Below are positions 38,133-48,696 of a DNA stretch of 64,000 nt, piece by piece (the stretch's first letter is position 1; each line of letters starts with the position of its first letter). The position numbers and the translations under genes were made by a program. The stretch lies in contig NC_081410.1 of the NCBI RefSeq assembly GCF_030272615.1, forward strand, positions 223,193,415 through 223,257,414, given 5' to 3'. Below the pieces are notes generated by a model. That model was not told the DNA's origin and searched no databases. It saw only the letters and a program-made list of their open reading frames with translations. The stretch comes from Cryptomeria japonica (Eukaryota > Streptophyta > Pinopsida > Cupressales > Cupressaceae).

Positions 38133-38385
38133 ACTTTCATGAAGATTATTCATCCTTTCATCCTTTGCTTCAACTTTAGCTACTAGGGCTTTTTCTACCG
38201 GTTGAGCAGTAGGTGCCGGTTGATCTTCTGTTATAGCAACAAAAACCCATCCATTGTCTATTGGATGCTTATCAAAATCATCAGTCACACCTTCATCAAC
38301 AATGTAATAGGATTTGTCTTTGTTCTTCTTAAATTTGTATCTCTGATATTCAAGATTAGGCTTGTATGTTCTTCTAGCTTCTTCT
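37847..38385. repeat. Inverted repeat, 228-bp arms, inside element F gag
   Basis: Left arm 37847-38074 (end of gag, after the zinc knuckle) and right arm 38158-38385 (same segment reversed) are both 228 bp. The spacer is 83 bp. The arms differ at scattered positions. A transcript across it could fold into a long hairpin. Confidence 0.88.
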
Positions 38386-38399
38386 TAGCTAAAGCTGAT

Positions 38400-38528
38400 G
38401 CACACTTAACTGGTATACCAGTATTAAGCATTAAGTTGGTTAATTGGTTTTTGGTTTAAATTTATTAGACAACTAATTCACCCACCCCTCTCAGTTGTCT
38501 CTGGGACCTAACAATTGGTATCAGAGCT
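38400..38528 (+). repeat. Element F internal LTR end fragment and second primer site
   Basis: 114 bp matching the last 115 bp of the 5' LTR (36789-36903), ending gggacctaaca at 38513. It is followed by attggtatcagagct, a better initiator Met-tRNA match than the first primer site. The joint to the left is at gctaaagctgatgcacac, nearly the same joint as at 39735. Confidence 0.85.
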
Positions 38529-38569
38529 TAGTCCTCTTTTACAGAAGTTTAACAACTTGAGGAGATCCA

Positions 38570-39688
38570 ATGTCTACTAATTATTTCAGGAAGGACAGTC
38601 CTAAACTTGATGGAACCAACTATGGGATATGGAAGATCAGGATGGAGACACATCTGAATTGCATCAGTAAAGACATCTGGGAAGTTACAAAGAATGGTTA
38701 TACTGCTACTGTAGCTGGTCAGACTGCTCCAACTACCTTAGCTATAGATGAATAAAATGATTGCAAAGCAAGAGAAGCACTTTTGAGTGCATTATTAGAT
38801 CAACAAATCATGGGATTATCAGATAGGTCTACTACTAAAGCTATTTGGGATCATTTGGAAACACTAAATGAAGGAGATTCCACAGTCAAGATTGCAAAAC
38901 TTGAAAGCTTCTGAGTCAGGTATGGACATCTGAAAATGGAAGAAGATGAAAGGATCTCTGCTTTTATGGAAAGGGTAAATGAAATTGTTTTGGGTATTAA
39001 ATGTTGTGGAGGAACCTTAAGTGAGGATGAAATTGTTTCAAAAATCTTAAGAGGATTTCCATCGGCACATAAAATGAAGGTTACTATAATAAATGAGTTG
39101 AGAACACTGCCTAATACATCGGTAACTAGGGATACGTTGATTGGAAAACTTTCAGCCTTTGAAATTGAGGAATTTGGTCCTGTTGCTACTATAAAGATTG
39201 ATTTGGCTTTTAAAGCATCAACATAATCTACTCCATCATTTGACAAATCAGATTGGAAAGCCTTTTATGCAAGAGAACTTGAAGAAACCAGGAAAGAGAA
39301 TGAAGAACTTGAAGAACTTGAAGCACTATTTGCAAGGAAAATGCCAAAAGGTCTAGTTGGAAGTAAGCATGAAGGTAAAGCACCCTTTAAATGTTTTAAC
39401 TGCAATAAGATTGGTCATATGGCTTCAAGATGCCCTGATAGACATGCTAGACTAAGACAAGAAGTTAGAAGAATATACAAGCCTAATCCTGAATATCAGA
39501 GATATAGATTTAAGAAGAACAAAGACAAATCCTGTTACATTGCTGATGAAGGTGTGACTGATGATTTTGATGAGGATCCAACAGACAATGGATGGGTTTT
39601 TGTTGCTATAACAGAAGAACAACCAAAACCTACTGCTCAATTGGTAGAACAAGCCCTAGCAGCTAAAGTTGAAGCAAAGGATGAATGA
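38570..39688 (+). pseudogene. gag: Element F Gag, copy 2
   Basis: One frame from ATG 38570 with stops near 38753, 38912 and 39224, ending at a TGA where the family has Trp (DEW in copy 1). Contains LDGTNYGIWKIRMETHLNC and the complete zinc knuckle CFNCNKIGHMASRC. Closely related to copy 1; copy 1 alone reaches the protease DSG box. Confidence 0.85.
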
Positions 39689-39745
39689 ATCATTGACTCC
39701 TACATTGCTCAACCAGGAGAACAAGCCCTAGCAGCTAAAGTTGAT

Positions 39746-39863
39746 GCACACTTAACTGGTTTACCAGTATTAAGGATTAAGTTGGTTAATTGGTTTTTTC
39801 TTTAAATTTATTAGACAACTGATTCACCCCCTCCCCCCTCTCAGTTGTCTCTGGGACCTAACA
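39746..39863 (+). repeat. Element F terminal LTR fragment
   Basis: 118 bp equal to the last part of the 5' LTR, joined to gag sequence at gctaaagttgatgcacac. It forms the right end of F, ending in aca next to the accta duplication. The rest of the 3' LTR and the polypurine tract are absent. Confidence 0.85.
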
Positions 39864-39868
39864 ACCTA

Positions 39869-40402
39869 AAGTACATGTAAAGAAGGAGAATGCACCAAAG
39901 AAGAGAAATTAGAAATTGATTTTGCAACCAGAATTTGAGGGTACAGATTCTGAAGAAGAACCAAAGAAGGAAAAAGCAACTGACAGAACACCCAAGAAGG
40001 TAAAGGTAATTTTGAAGGCAAGTACACCTATAGATATTGCTACCTACAAACCTGACATAGTATTTGAGAGGACAATGAAGACATTAGGAAGAAATAGGTT
40101 TGATAATGTCAAAGAATATTTTGATTCTTTCACTGAAGATGAGCAGAAGCAAGTAATCCAACAGGTAATAACTTTTTTGGGTCATTACAATATATTTTCG
40201 CATGACTTGGAAAAAGATATTTCAATCTCTCTGTATAATACTCTGTTAGATAAATGGGAGGAAGCAATTCAATTGGAAAAGAAGATTATTGATGAAATAT
40301 TTGTACAGTATTTTCCCAATCTATCATCGATGGAATTAGTGCTTTAATTGAGAAATAAAAAGTATATTTTGATTTTAAAATGAGAAGATTGAAGCTTCTT
40401 AA
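39869..40402 (+). pseudogene. Element D ORF2, part 3
   Basis: Continues ORF2 after element F: a TAG near 39910, then open from 39916 to 40347 (acidic/Lys-rich EGTDSEEEPKKEKATDR, then a helical region with YKPDIVFERTMKTLGRNRFD and VQYFPNLSSMELVL), then stop and degenerate sequence to the cttaa duplication of element G. Not assigned to a family. Confidence 0.65.
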
Positions 40403-41458
40403 TACTGGTATTATGGATATGTTGCATTGGTTTTGTCATTGATGTCAACAATTATCAACACTTATCCTTTTTGAGATCTTTGGTTATGTTCATCGGCAAG
40501 TTCAGTGACTTATGCACAATCACTGGTATTTGGTTCACTGACACTAAGGATGACTTGTTATCATCTGGAGATCACTTGGTTATGTTGAAGACATGGTTTA
40601 AACACTTGGTTTTGGAGATTTGGTTATTGGTCTAGTCAGGTTGACATATTTGTTGTTACCAGCAAATTGGTCTAGGTTATGGACCGGCACATGTTATCTA
40701 CTCCAGATCAGCATGACACATTATGGAGATGGTTTAATCAATTAATATTGTTGTTGAGCCGACAAGATGCATCGCATCTTGACTTACTTGTAATAGATTT
40801 TATTGTATTATTCTTAGTAAGCCGACTTACACATTTGGTCTTAGGTTTTGGTATATATGTAAGATCTCAATTGTGAGATTGGAATGGTGAGATGCAATAA
40901 GGTATTAAAAGTTTGTGATATTCGGTATATGTGAATATAAGCAGAGCTACTCACATAGACATCATTTGAAGATTCAAGGAAGGTTTGAAGGAGACAATCA
41001 AAGCTTAATTGGTACTGAGTCTAGCATTGGAGATGCTACTTTGAGTAGTACATTATCGTTGGATTTAATCATCCAATTGTAGTCAATGTGACTCCCATCT
41101 TGTGATTGAGTAGTGAGCTCTAGGCAGCTGGCCTTTATGCATGTCCAGACCCCATTTGTATATGCATACTATCTATAGTAGTATCATTTGATTGTGGGTA
41201 AGGTTTCCCACCATGGTTTTTCCCCTTACAGGGTTTCCACATACAAATATTTGTGTTATGTGTTGTGGATATTGTTTCTCTTTCTATTTTATGCATTAAG
41301 TTTCACCGGTACTGTTATTAACTGTTAATCTGCTTACTAGGATTAAGTTTGGTTTACTGGTATTAAGTATCAAGTTTGGTTAAATTGTATTTGGGTTAAA
41401 ATTAATAGACATCTGATTCAACCCCCTCCCCCCTCTCAGTTGCCTCTGGGTCCTTACA
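40403..41458 (+). repeat. Element G 5' LTR
   Basis: Starts tactggtatt, which has lost the TG seen in the 3' LTR (TGTTGGTATT), and ends ggtccttaca. Putative TATA tatatat at 40852-40858, followed by the near-palindrome atctcaattgtgagat. Lacks about 20 bp present in the 3' LTR near 46130. Confidence 0.9.
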
Positions 41459-41473
41459 ATTGGTATCAGAGCC
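41459..41473 (+). other. Element G primer binding site
   Basis: attggtatcagagcc directly after the LTR, a full match to the plant initiator Met-tRNA complement TGGTATCAGAGCC. Confidence 0.92.
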
Positions 41474-41515
41474 TAGTCCTCTTTTTGCAGAAGTTTAACA
41501 ACTTGAAGAGATTCT

Positions 41516-42750
41516 ATGGCAACTAGCTATTTCAGGAAGGACAGTCTGAAACTTGATGGAACTAACTATGGTATATAGAAGATCAGAATGGAGACTCATC
41601 TGAATTGCATTGGAAGAGACATATGGGATGTTACACAGAATGGTTATGTTGGTCCTACACCGAATCAACCTAATCCACCTACATTGGGTAAGGATCAAGA
41701 GAATGATTGCAAAGCAAGAGAAGCACTTTTGAGTGCCTTGTCAGAACAACATATCATAGGATTATCAGACCCATCTACTGCTAAAGCTATTTGGGACAAA
41801 TTGGAAACATTGAATGAAGGAGATACCACAGTCAAAATTGCAAAACTGGAATGCTTCCGGGTTAGGTATGAAAATTTGAAAATGGAAGAAGATGAAAGAA
41901 TTTTTGCTTTTATGGAAAGGGTTATTGAAATTGTTTTGGGAATACAGTGTTGTGGAGGTTCCTTAAGTGAAGAAGAAATTATTTCTAAAGTTTTAAGAGC
42001 ATTGCCACTAGCATACAAAATGAAAGTAACTGCTATTAATGAGTTAAGAACTATGCCTAATACATCAGTGTCTAGAGATACCTTGGTTGGAAAACTTTCA
42101 GCATTTGAGCTTGAGGAATTTGGTCTTGTAGCTATAATTAAGACAGATTTAGATTTCAAAGCAACATCATCTACAACATCTTCATCATCAGCTGATAAAT
42201 CTGATTGGAAAGCACTTTATGCAAGAGAACTTGAAGACATCAGGAAGGAAAATGAAGAACTTGAAGAGCTTGAAGCACTATTTGCAAGGAAAATGCCTAA
42301 AGGTTCTATTGGAAGTAAGTAGGAAGGTAAAGCACCTTTTAAATGTTTTAACTATAATAAAATTGGTCATATGGCATCTAGATGTCTGGATAGACATGCA
42401 AGATTAAGAGAAGAAGCTAAAAGAGCATATAAACCTAACCCTGAATATTAGAGATACAGATTCAAGAAAAATAGAGACAAATCTTGTTACTATGCTGATG
42501 AAGGAGTTACTGATTTTGATGAAGAATTAGGAGACAATGGATGGGATTTTGTTGCAATAACAGAAGATCAACTGACACCTACTGTTCCACTAGTAGAGTA
42601 GGCCTTGGCAGCTAAAATTGAAGAAAAGGATGAATGGATTATAGATTCTGGATGTTCACATCATATGACTGGTGATAAAAGTAAATTCTTATCTTTTCAG
42701 GAATACAATGGAGGTTTAGTAAGATTTGGAGATGACAAATCTTGGTTGAT
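41516..42750 (+). pseudogene. gag: Element G Gag and protease
   Basis: ATG 41516, MATSYFRKDSLKLDGTNYG. In-frame stops: TAG 41576 (for Trp), TAG 42320 (for Tyr), TAG 42449 and TAG 42599 (for Gln). The zinc knuckle reads CFNYNKIGHMASRC, its second Cys changed to Tyr. The protease box WIIDSGCSHHMTGDKSKF is intact. The region carries the same acidic coiled stretch before the knuckle as in F. Confidence 0.9.
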
Positions 42751-44140
42751 TAGAGGAAAAGGCACTATATCTTTTGATGGTAAGCACAATACTGACAATG
42801 TTTACTATGTTGAAGGTTTGAAGCATAATCTTTTGAGTGTTGGTCAATTAGTTGAAAAAGGGTTTAAGTTACAATTCAAGAATGGTAAATGCAAAATCAT
42901 GAATAGAACTGGTTTGGAATTTGCAACTGGTAATCAGACTAGAGGTAATATCTTTCATTTGAATAACATTGAAAATACATGCTTGATTGCACACATTCAT
43001 AAAAGTTGGTTATGGTATAAAAGACTCTGTTATGTAAATTTTGATTGCATTGTGAGGATTAGTTCATCTAAGGCAATAAGGGATTTACCTAAGATTGTAA
43101 AACCTCACAATCCAGTATGTAAGGAATGTCAAATGGGAAAGAAAGTTAGAATAACTTTTAAGAGTATTTCTGAGAAAGCCAATGATGTACTTGATTTAAT
43201 TCATACTGACTTATGTGGTCCAGCAAGAACAAGAAGTCTACAGGGAGATAGATACTTTATGCCAATCATTGATGATTATTCTAGAATGTGTTGGGTTACT
43301 TTTCTCAGGGAGAAATCTGAAGCTTTTGGGAAATTCAAATTATTCAAGGCACTTGTAGAGAATGAAACCGGCAAGAAAATCAAATGTTTAAGATTAGATC
43401 AAGGAGGTGAATTTACATCTAAGGAGTTCAATACATTTTGTGAAGTGAATGGAATAAGAAGACAACTATCAGCACCCTAGACACCTTAGCAAAATAGAGT
43501 TGTGGAAAGGAAGAATAGAACTATTTTGGATGCAGCTAGATGCATGATATCAGAAGCAAATCTACCTCATGTGTATTGGAGAGAAGCAGTGAATACATTG
43601 GTTTACACTTTCAACAAAGTTCACATCAAAGGTAAAACCAATAAGACACCCTATGAACTATGGTTTGGTAATATTTCTACTCTTAAGTACTTTAGAATAT
43701 TTGGAAGCAAATGTTACATTAGGAGAGATGAGTATATTGGTAAATTTGATCCTAGAAGTGATGAAGGAATATTTCTTGGGTATTCATCTAAAAGAAAAGA
43801 ATATAGATGTTTTAATAAGAGATTGTAGAAAATCATTGAGAGTGCAAATGTGAAGACTGATGAACACTTTAGAAGAAATTCAAGGTCTATGGATTTTAAA
43901 CTGACAGTTGAGATAATCACAAATGAACCTATACAAAGTGCACCGATATAGAATGTTGATCCAATCACATCAGCATCATCAGATAATTCCACAGTGACTG
44001 AAGAACAACATCAAGTGAACACACCTAGGTATGTAAGATTGAATCACTATGAAAGTCAGATAATTGGGAAAAAGTATCAAGGAGTTATGACAAGAGGAAG
44101 ACAGGAAAATGAAGAGGTATGTTTAATTTCTCAAATTGAA
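42751..44140 (+). pseudogene. INT: Element G pre-integrase and integrase
   Basis: The pre-integrase zinc region shows CLIAHIHKSWLWYKRLCYVN (the WHKR His is Tyr) and VCKECQMGKK. The catalytic core keeps Asp in HTDLCGP, Asp in DDYSR and Glu in VERKN. TAG at 43478 and 43487 fall in the APxTPQQN segment. TAG at 43826 and 43949 lie in the C-terminal part. Conserved GSKCYIRRDEYIGKFDPRSD and IFLGYSSK follow. Confidence 0.9.
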
Positions 44141-44999
44141 CCAACATCTCTCATTGAGGCATGTGAAGACAAACATTGGATTAAGGCTATGGAAGATGAA
44201 TTGGAACAAATTGAAAAGAACAATATATGGACATTGGTTCCCTGACCTAAAAATAAAAATGTAATTGGAACTAAATGGGTATTCAGAAATAAACTTAATG
44301 AAGATGGTAAGGTAATCAGAAACAAAGAAAGACTAGTGCGTAAGGGGTATTCACAGAAAGAGGGAATTGATTACAATGAAACCTTTGCACTAGTAGCTAG
44401 AATTGAGGCAGTCAGATTATTTCTTGCATTTGCAGCACACAAAAACTATAAAGTATATCAAATGGATGTTAAATGTGCATTTCTGAATGGTGATCTTAAA
44501 GAAGAAGTTTACATTGAACAACCTGATGGATTTTCATTAACAAATGATAAAGATATGGTTTGCAGGTTAAGGAAATCTTTATATGGATTGAAGCAAGCTC
44601 CTAGAGCTTGGTATGCTAGATTGGACAAATATCTTATGAAACTTGGTTACACTAAAGGTAATGATGACAACAAATTATATTTCAAAGTGACTAATGAAGA
44701 CATTTTGGTTATTGAAGTTTTTGTTGATGACATCATTTTTGGAGGAGAAAATGGATTGTGTAAAGACTTTTCTAACAAGATGCAGGAAGAATTTGAAATG
44801 TCTATGATTGGGGAGATAAAATTCTTTTTAGGATTGTAGATTTCACAGATTGATAAAGGTATATTCTTATGTCAGTCAATTTATTTGAAGGAATTACTGA
44901 AGAAATTTGGTATGGAAAACTTTAAACCGGTAAGTACTCCTATGATTACAACTGATAAACTATCATTGAAGGATGACTCAACTCTTGTTAATCCAACAA
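44141..44999 (+). pseudogene. RT: Element G reverse transcriptase
   Basis: NNIWTLVP, then TGA 44243 (for Arg, a CpG change), [57 protein letters not shown], active site FVDDIIFGG with both aspartates, and [13 protein letters not shown] before TAG 44837 (for Gln). A two-base deletion near 44997 (TRQIYDWW in place of TRYKSMIGG) ends the frame. Confidence 0.92.
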
Positions 45000-45671
45000 G
45001 ACAAATCTATGATTGGTGGTTTACTGTATTTGACACAAACAAGACCTGATATAATGAATGCAGTGTGTATTGTTTCAAGTTTTCAGAGTAATCCTAGAGA
45101 AAATCATGAATCAATAGTAAAAAGGATTTTTCGGTATTTACAAGGCACAACAAATCTTGGTTTATGGTATCCTAAAGATGAAAATTTTGATTTATGTGCA
45201 TACACCGATGCTAATTGGGTAGGAGATGTAGATTACAAAAAGAGAACCACCGGCAGAGCATTATCTCTTGGTAGTAGATTGATTTCATGGTTGAGTAAGA
45301 AATAGAGTTGTACATCATTATCAATAGTAGAATCAGAATATGTTGCAGTAGCAACCAATTGTACTTAGGTATTATGGACTAAACAAATATTGAAGGACAT
45401 AAAGGTAAAATGCAAAGAACCTATACTCATCTATTGTGACAATTCAACAACAATTCATATATCTAAGAATCCAGTATTTCACTCTAAAACTAAACATGTT
45501 TCTATCAAATATAATTTTTTGAAAGAGAATGTTGAGGAAAATGAAGTAAGATTGGTTTATGTAAATAATAAAGAGCAGATTGCAGACATCTTTACTAAGC
45601 CTTTGCCTAAGGAAAATTTTGAATATCTCAAAGAGCAGCTTGGGGTCATACCCTTACCGGTAGAGACTTAG
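45000..45671 (+). pseudogene. rnh: Element G RNase H
   Basis: In the frame after the deletion: GGLLYLTQTRPDIMNAV, RYLQGTTNLGLWY, FDLCAYTDANWVGDVD (first Asp kept), ESEYVA (Glu kept), IYCDNSTTIHISKNP (Asp kept), IADIFTKPLPKENFEYL and the family C-terminus GVIPLPVET. TAG at 45303 and 45366 stand for Gln; the second is shared with element B. Confidence 0.9.
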
Positions 45672-45991
45672 ACAGTTGATGCTTGGCATCAAACCGACAT
45701 AATTTTAAGAGAAACATTTTTCCGGCTTTGATGGAGGAGAGATACTTCTCAAGGGGAGTAGTTGGATAAGTTGGTATTTGTAATTGGCTCTATGAACTGG
45801 TTGTATCTATTATTTGTATTGCTTTTGCATTTGATGTCAAAGGGGTAGAGATTTTTACTCTCTACATTTGTATTTTGATTTCTGGTATTGATCTATTTTG
45901 GAGATTGTTGGTTTTTGGTTTTTGGCATTTTTGCTTTGGCACTTAGATGGTTTTTCCATCTTGTGTTGCCATCAATGCTAAAGGGGGAGAT
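45672..45991 (+). other. Element G 3' untranslated region and polypurine tract
   Basis: No coding potential is seen. It ends in GTTGCCATCAATGCT plus AAAGGGGGAGA (45980-45990), two bases before the 3' LTR. The same box is in D and B. Confidence 0.85.
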
Positions 45992-47064
45992 TGTTGGTAT
46001 TATGGATATGTTGTATTGGTTTTCTCATTGATGTCAACACTTATCAACAATTATCCTTCTAGAGATCTTTGGTTATGTTCACTGGCAAGTTCAGTGACTT
46101 ATGCACAATCACCGATATTTGGTTCACCGGCAGGTTATATTGTTTACTGACACTAAGGATGACTTGTTATCATCTGGAGATCACTTGGTTATGTTGAAGA
46201 CATGGTTTGGACACTTGGTTTTGTAGATTTGTTTATTGGTCTAATCAGGTTAACATCTTTGTTGTTACTAGCGAATTGGTCTAGGTTATGGACCGGCATG
46301 TGTTATCTATTCTAGATCAACACGACACATTATGGAGATGGTTTAATCAATTAATATTGTTGTTGAGCCAACATGATGCATCGCATCTTGACTTACTTGT
46401 AATAGATTTTATTTTATTATTCTTAGTAAGCCGACCTACACATTTGGTATTAGGTTTTGGTATATATGTAAGATCTCAATTGTGAGATTGGAATGGTGAG
46501 ATGCAATAAGGTATTAAAAGGTTGTGATATTCAGTATATGTGAATATAAGCAGAGCTACTCATGTAGACATCATTTGAAGATTCAAGGAAGGTTTGAAGG
46601 AGACAATCAGGGCTTAACTGGTACTGAATCCAACATTGGAGATGCTACTTTGAGCAGTACATTATCATTGGATTTAATCATCCAATTGTAGTCAATGTGA
46701 CTCCCATCTTGTGATTGAGCAATGAGCTCTAGGCAGCTGGTCTTTCTGCATGTGCAGACCCCATTTGTATACACATACTATCTGTAGTAGTATCATTTGA
46801 TTGTGGGTAAGGTTTCCCACCGTGGTGTTTCCCCTTACAAGGTTTCCACGTACAAATCTTTGTGTTATGTGTTGTGGATATTGTTTCTCTTTCTATTTCA
46901 TGCATTAAGTTTCATCGGTATTGTTATTAACTGTTAATCTTCTTATTGAGATTAAGTTTGGTTTACTAGTATTAAGTATCAAGTTTGGTTAAATTCTATT
47001 TGGGTTGAAATTAATAGACAACTGATTCACCCCCCCCCCCCTCAGTTGCCTCCAGATCCTAACA
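45992..47064 (+). repeat. Element G 3' LTR
   Basis: TGTTGGTATT to gatcctaaca, 1073 bp, homologous to 40403-41458. It keeps the intact TG start and a run of 11 C near 47031 where the 5' LTR has an interrupted run. Confidence 0.92.
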
Positions 47065-47069
47065 CTTAA

Positions 47070-48417
47070 TGCAAAAAGGTGAGTTGTTAAGTCTGAGACA
47101 CATTAGCTAGCCTGTGTAATCCAAAAGAGGGAAGAAGTCATCCACTCTAGCAATAAGGATGATACTACAGATGATGTTCCTCGACTGGAAATGGCTGAAG
47201 AGGAAATTGTTCAAGCTAACGTAGTCTATCCAATCAAGAAGAAGGATGATTCCATTATTCTTGTTGATGAAGATGTTCAGGACATAGTAGACCTATCTGG
47301 AGACATTACTACACCAGATATAAATCCTCCTACAATCACTGAAGTATAGGTTACATTAGTTGAACAACTGGGTATTCAACTAACAGTGGATAATGAACTG
47401 ACAACAGAAAAACTGGATGAACCCCAATCTCCACCGATCATTGAAACTACTCAAAAGGAGTCTACTAAGGAAGCTGTCACTCAGCTAACTGAAGATACAA
47501 TAGAGAAGAACTTAGAAAGAGCTATCATTAAGAGTGTAGCCCTTGAACCGGTGAAGTAGAAACTACTTGAAGATGATGATGATTCTTTAAGTATCTCAAG
47601 ACCCATTGACATTAACACTTTGAGTGCATCAGAAATGATGATTATTGCTAATGTTATGCAATCTTGAGCACACAAGAAGAGACTAAAAGAGCAAAGGATT
47701 GAAGTAGAGACAATCCAAAATGGAGTAGAAATTTTGTTTGGTTTACTACTAGAAACAGTTGTTGCACATCTTCCTACACCCATCAGCAAACTTGGTCAGT
47801 TAGTTGCAGATGCATTTGATCAAATCAAATCGCTTGAAGATGCTGCTCAAATGTCTGTTGAGAAGATCCATAAGAAGAAATATGGAGATAAACTAGCTAA
47901 GAACATTGAAAGTAGCAAAATGGATTTATCTCATAATGGAAGTCTATTGAAGAAAGCTATTGAATTTGGAGGGAAGTATCTTGGCTCTACCTCCAATGTT
48001 ACTTTCTTTTACTCTAACATTTCTAAGAGTCAAGATGAAACCGAACAGGAAATGGAAAGGTTATGCAAGGCATATGTCCCACTCCAGGACTCCATTCATG
48101 CCTTTAACTGGTCTATAGATGATTTGCATGATAGACTAAACAAGAATGATAATGAGAAGGCTAAGAGATTTCAATCTCTAAGAGAGCTCAAGAGTCAGCT
48201 CACCTCACAAGTCGACATTCTTCAAAGAGCCTATTCCAATGTAGAAGCTATTCTTGCTACTCCTGAAACCTGTACACTAGACTCAATGGAAGAATTCTAT
48301 TCCTAGTTGATATCTACCTCTGAGTACACTGCTAATATACTGGAATCATGGGAAAATGCTTTATCCCAAATGAAGCATAATTTCAATGATATTTTTATGA
48401 GACTAGCCAATGCATGA
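47070..48417 (+). pseudogene. Element D ORF2, part 4: acidic linker and C-terminal helical domain
   Basis: After element G the frame leads through an acidic, low-complexity region with scattered stops (TAG near 47347 and 47557, TGA near 47666). It then enters a clean 190-codon stretch (47734-48303), one TAG, and the end LANA with TGA 48415-48417. The C-terminal 220 residues are predicted by eye to be almost all helical: PISKLGQLVADAFDQIKSLE and RFQSLRELKSQLTSQVDILQ. I do not recognise the family. The end lies about 280 bp before the polypurine tract, the position where SIRE/Maximus elements carry an extra, env-like ORF. Confidence 0.7.
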
Positions 48418-48696
48418 ACCTTTTTAAAAAAATTGTAAATATGTTGAACACTTTGATACAAATTTTCTATATATATGTATATATTTTACTTTATCATTTT
48501 GGCATTGTTGTCAAAGCGGGAGTAATGATATGTATGTGTGTTTTTGAAAATTTTGTATTTATGGATGCATTAAGGTGGAGTATTGCATTGAAAGGGGAAT
48601 ATGAGTACATTGTAAATATGTTGTGTATGCACACTTAGTGGTATTGTATTACTCTAAAATTTTCTAAGTGTTGCCATCAATGCCAAAGGGGGATAT
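48418..48696 (+). other. Element D 3' untranslated region and polypurine tract
   Basis: AT-rich untranslated stretch ending in GTTGCCATCAATGCC plus AAAGGGGGATA (48685-48695), next to the 3' LTR. Nearly identical to the box in the pol-bearing elements B and G. Confidence 0.85.

Larger units (their letters stand above)
35842..39863 (+). mobile_element. Element F: rearranged gag-only Copia element
   Basis: Order: full 5' LTR, primer site, gag-protease start, inverted gag segment, 114-bp LTR end, primer site, second gag, 118-bp LTR end. Flanked by gccta (35837-35841) and accta (39864-39868), a duplication with one mismatch. No integrase or reverse transcriptase. The relatives B and G have complete order, so F is a derivative that lost pol and most of its 3' LTR. 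Confidence 0.85.
40403..47064 (+). mobile_element. Element G: complete but inactive Copia retrotransposon
   Basis: LTRs 40403-41458 and 45992-47064 with perfect target duplication cttaa (40398-40402, 47065-47069). Internal order is gag, protease, integrase, reverse transcriptase, RNase H. It forms a single frame from 41516 to about 44997, then a small deletion shifts the frame for the rest. I count 12 in-frame stops; most are explained by C-to-T or G-to-A changes. It belongs to the same family as B and F, judging by shared protein motifs and LTR start. Confidence 0.93.

Noticed and set aside
38097-38459. Separate genes on both strands near 38100-38460
   Set aside because: These frames are the reversed gag segment of the inverted repeat in element F.
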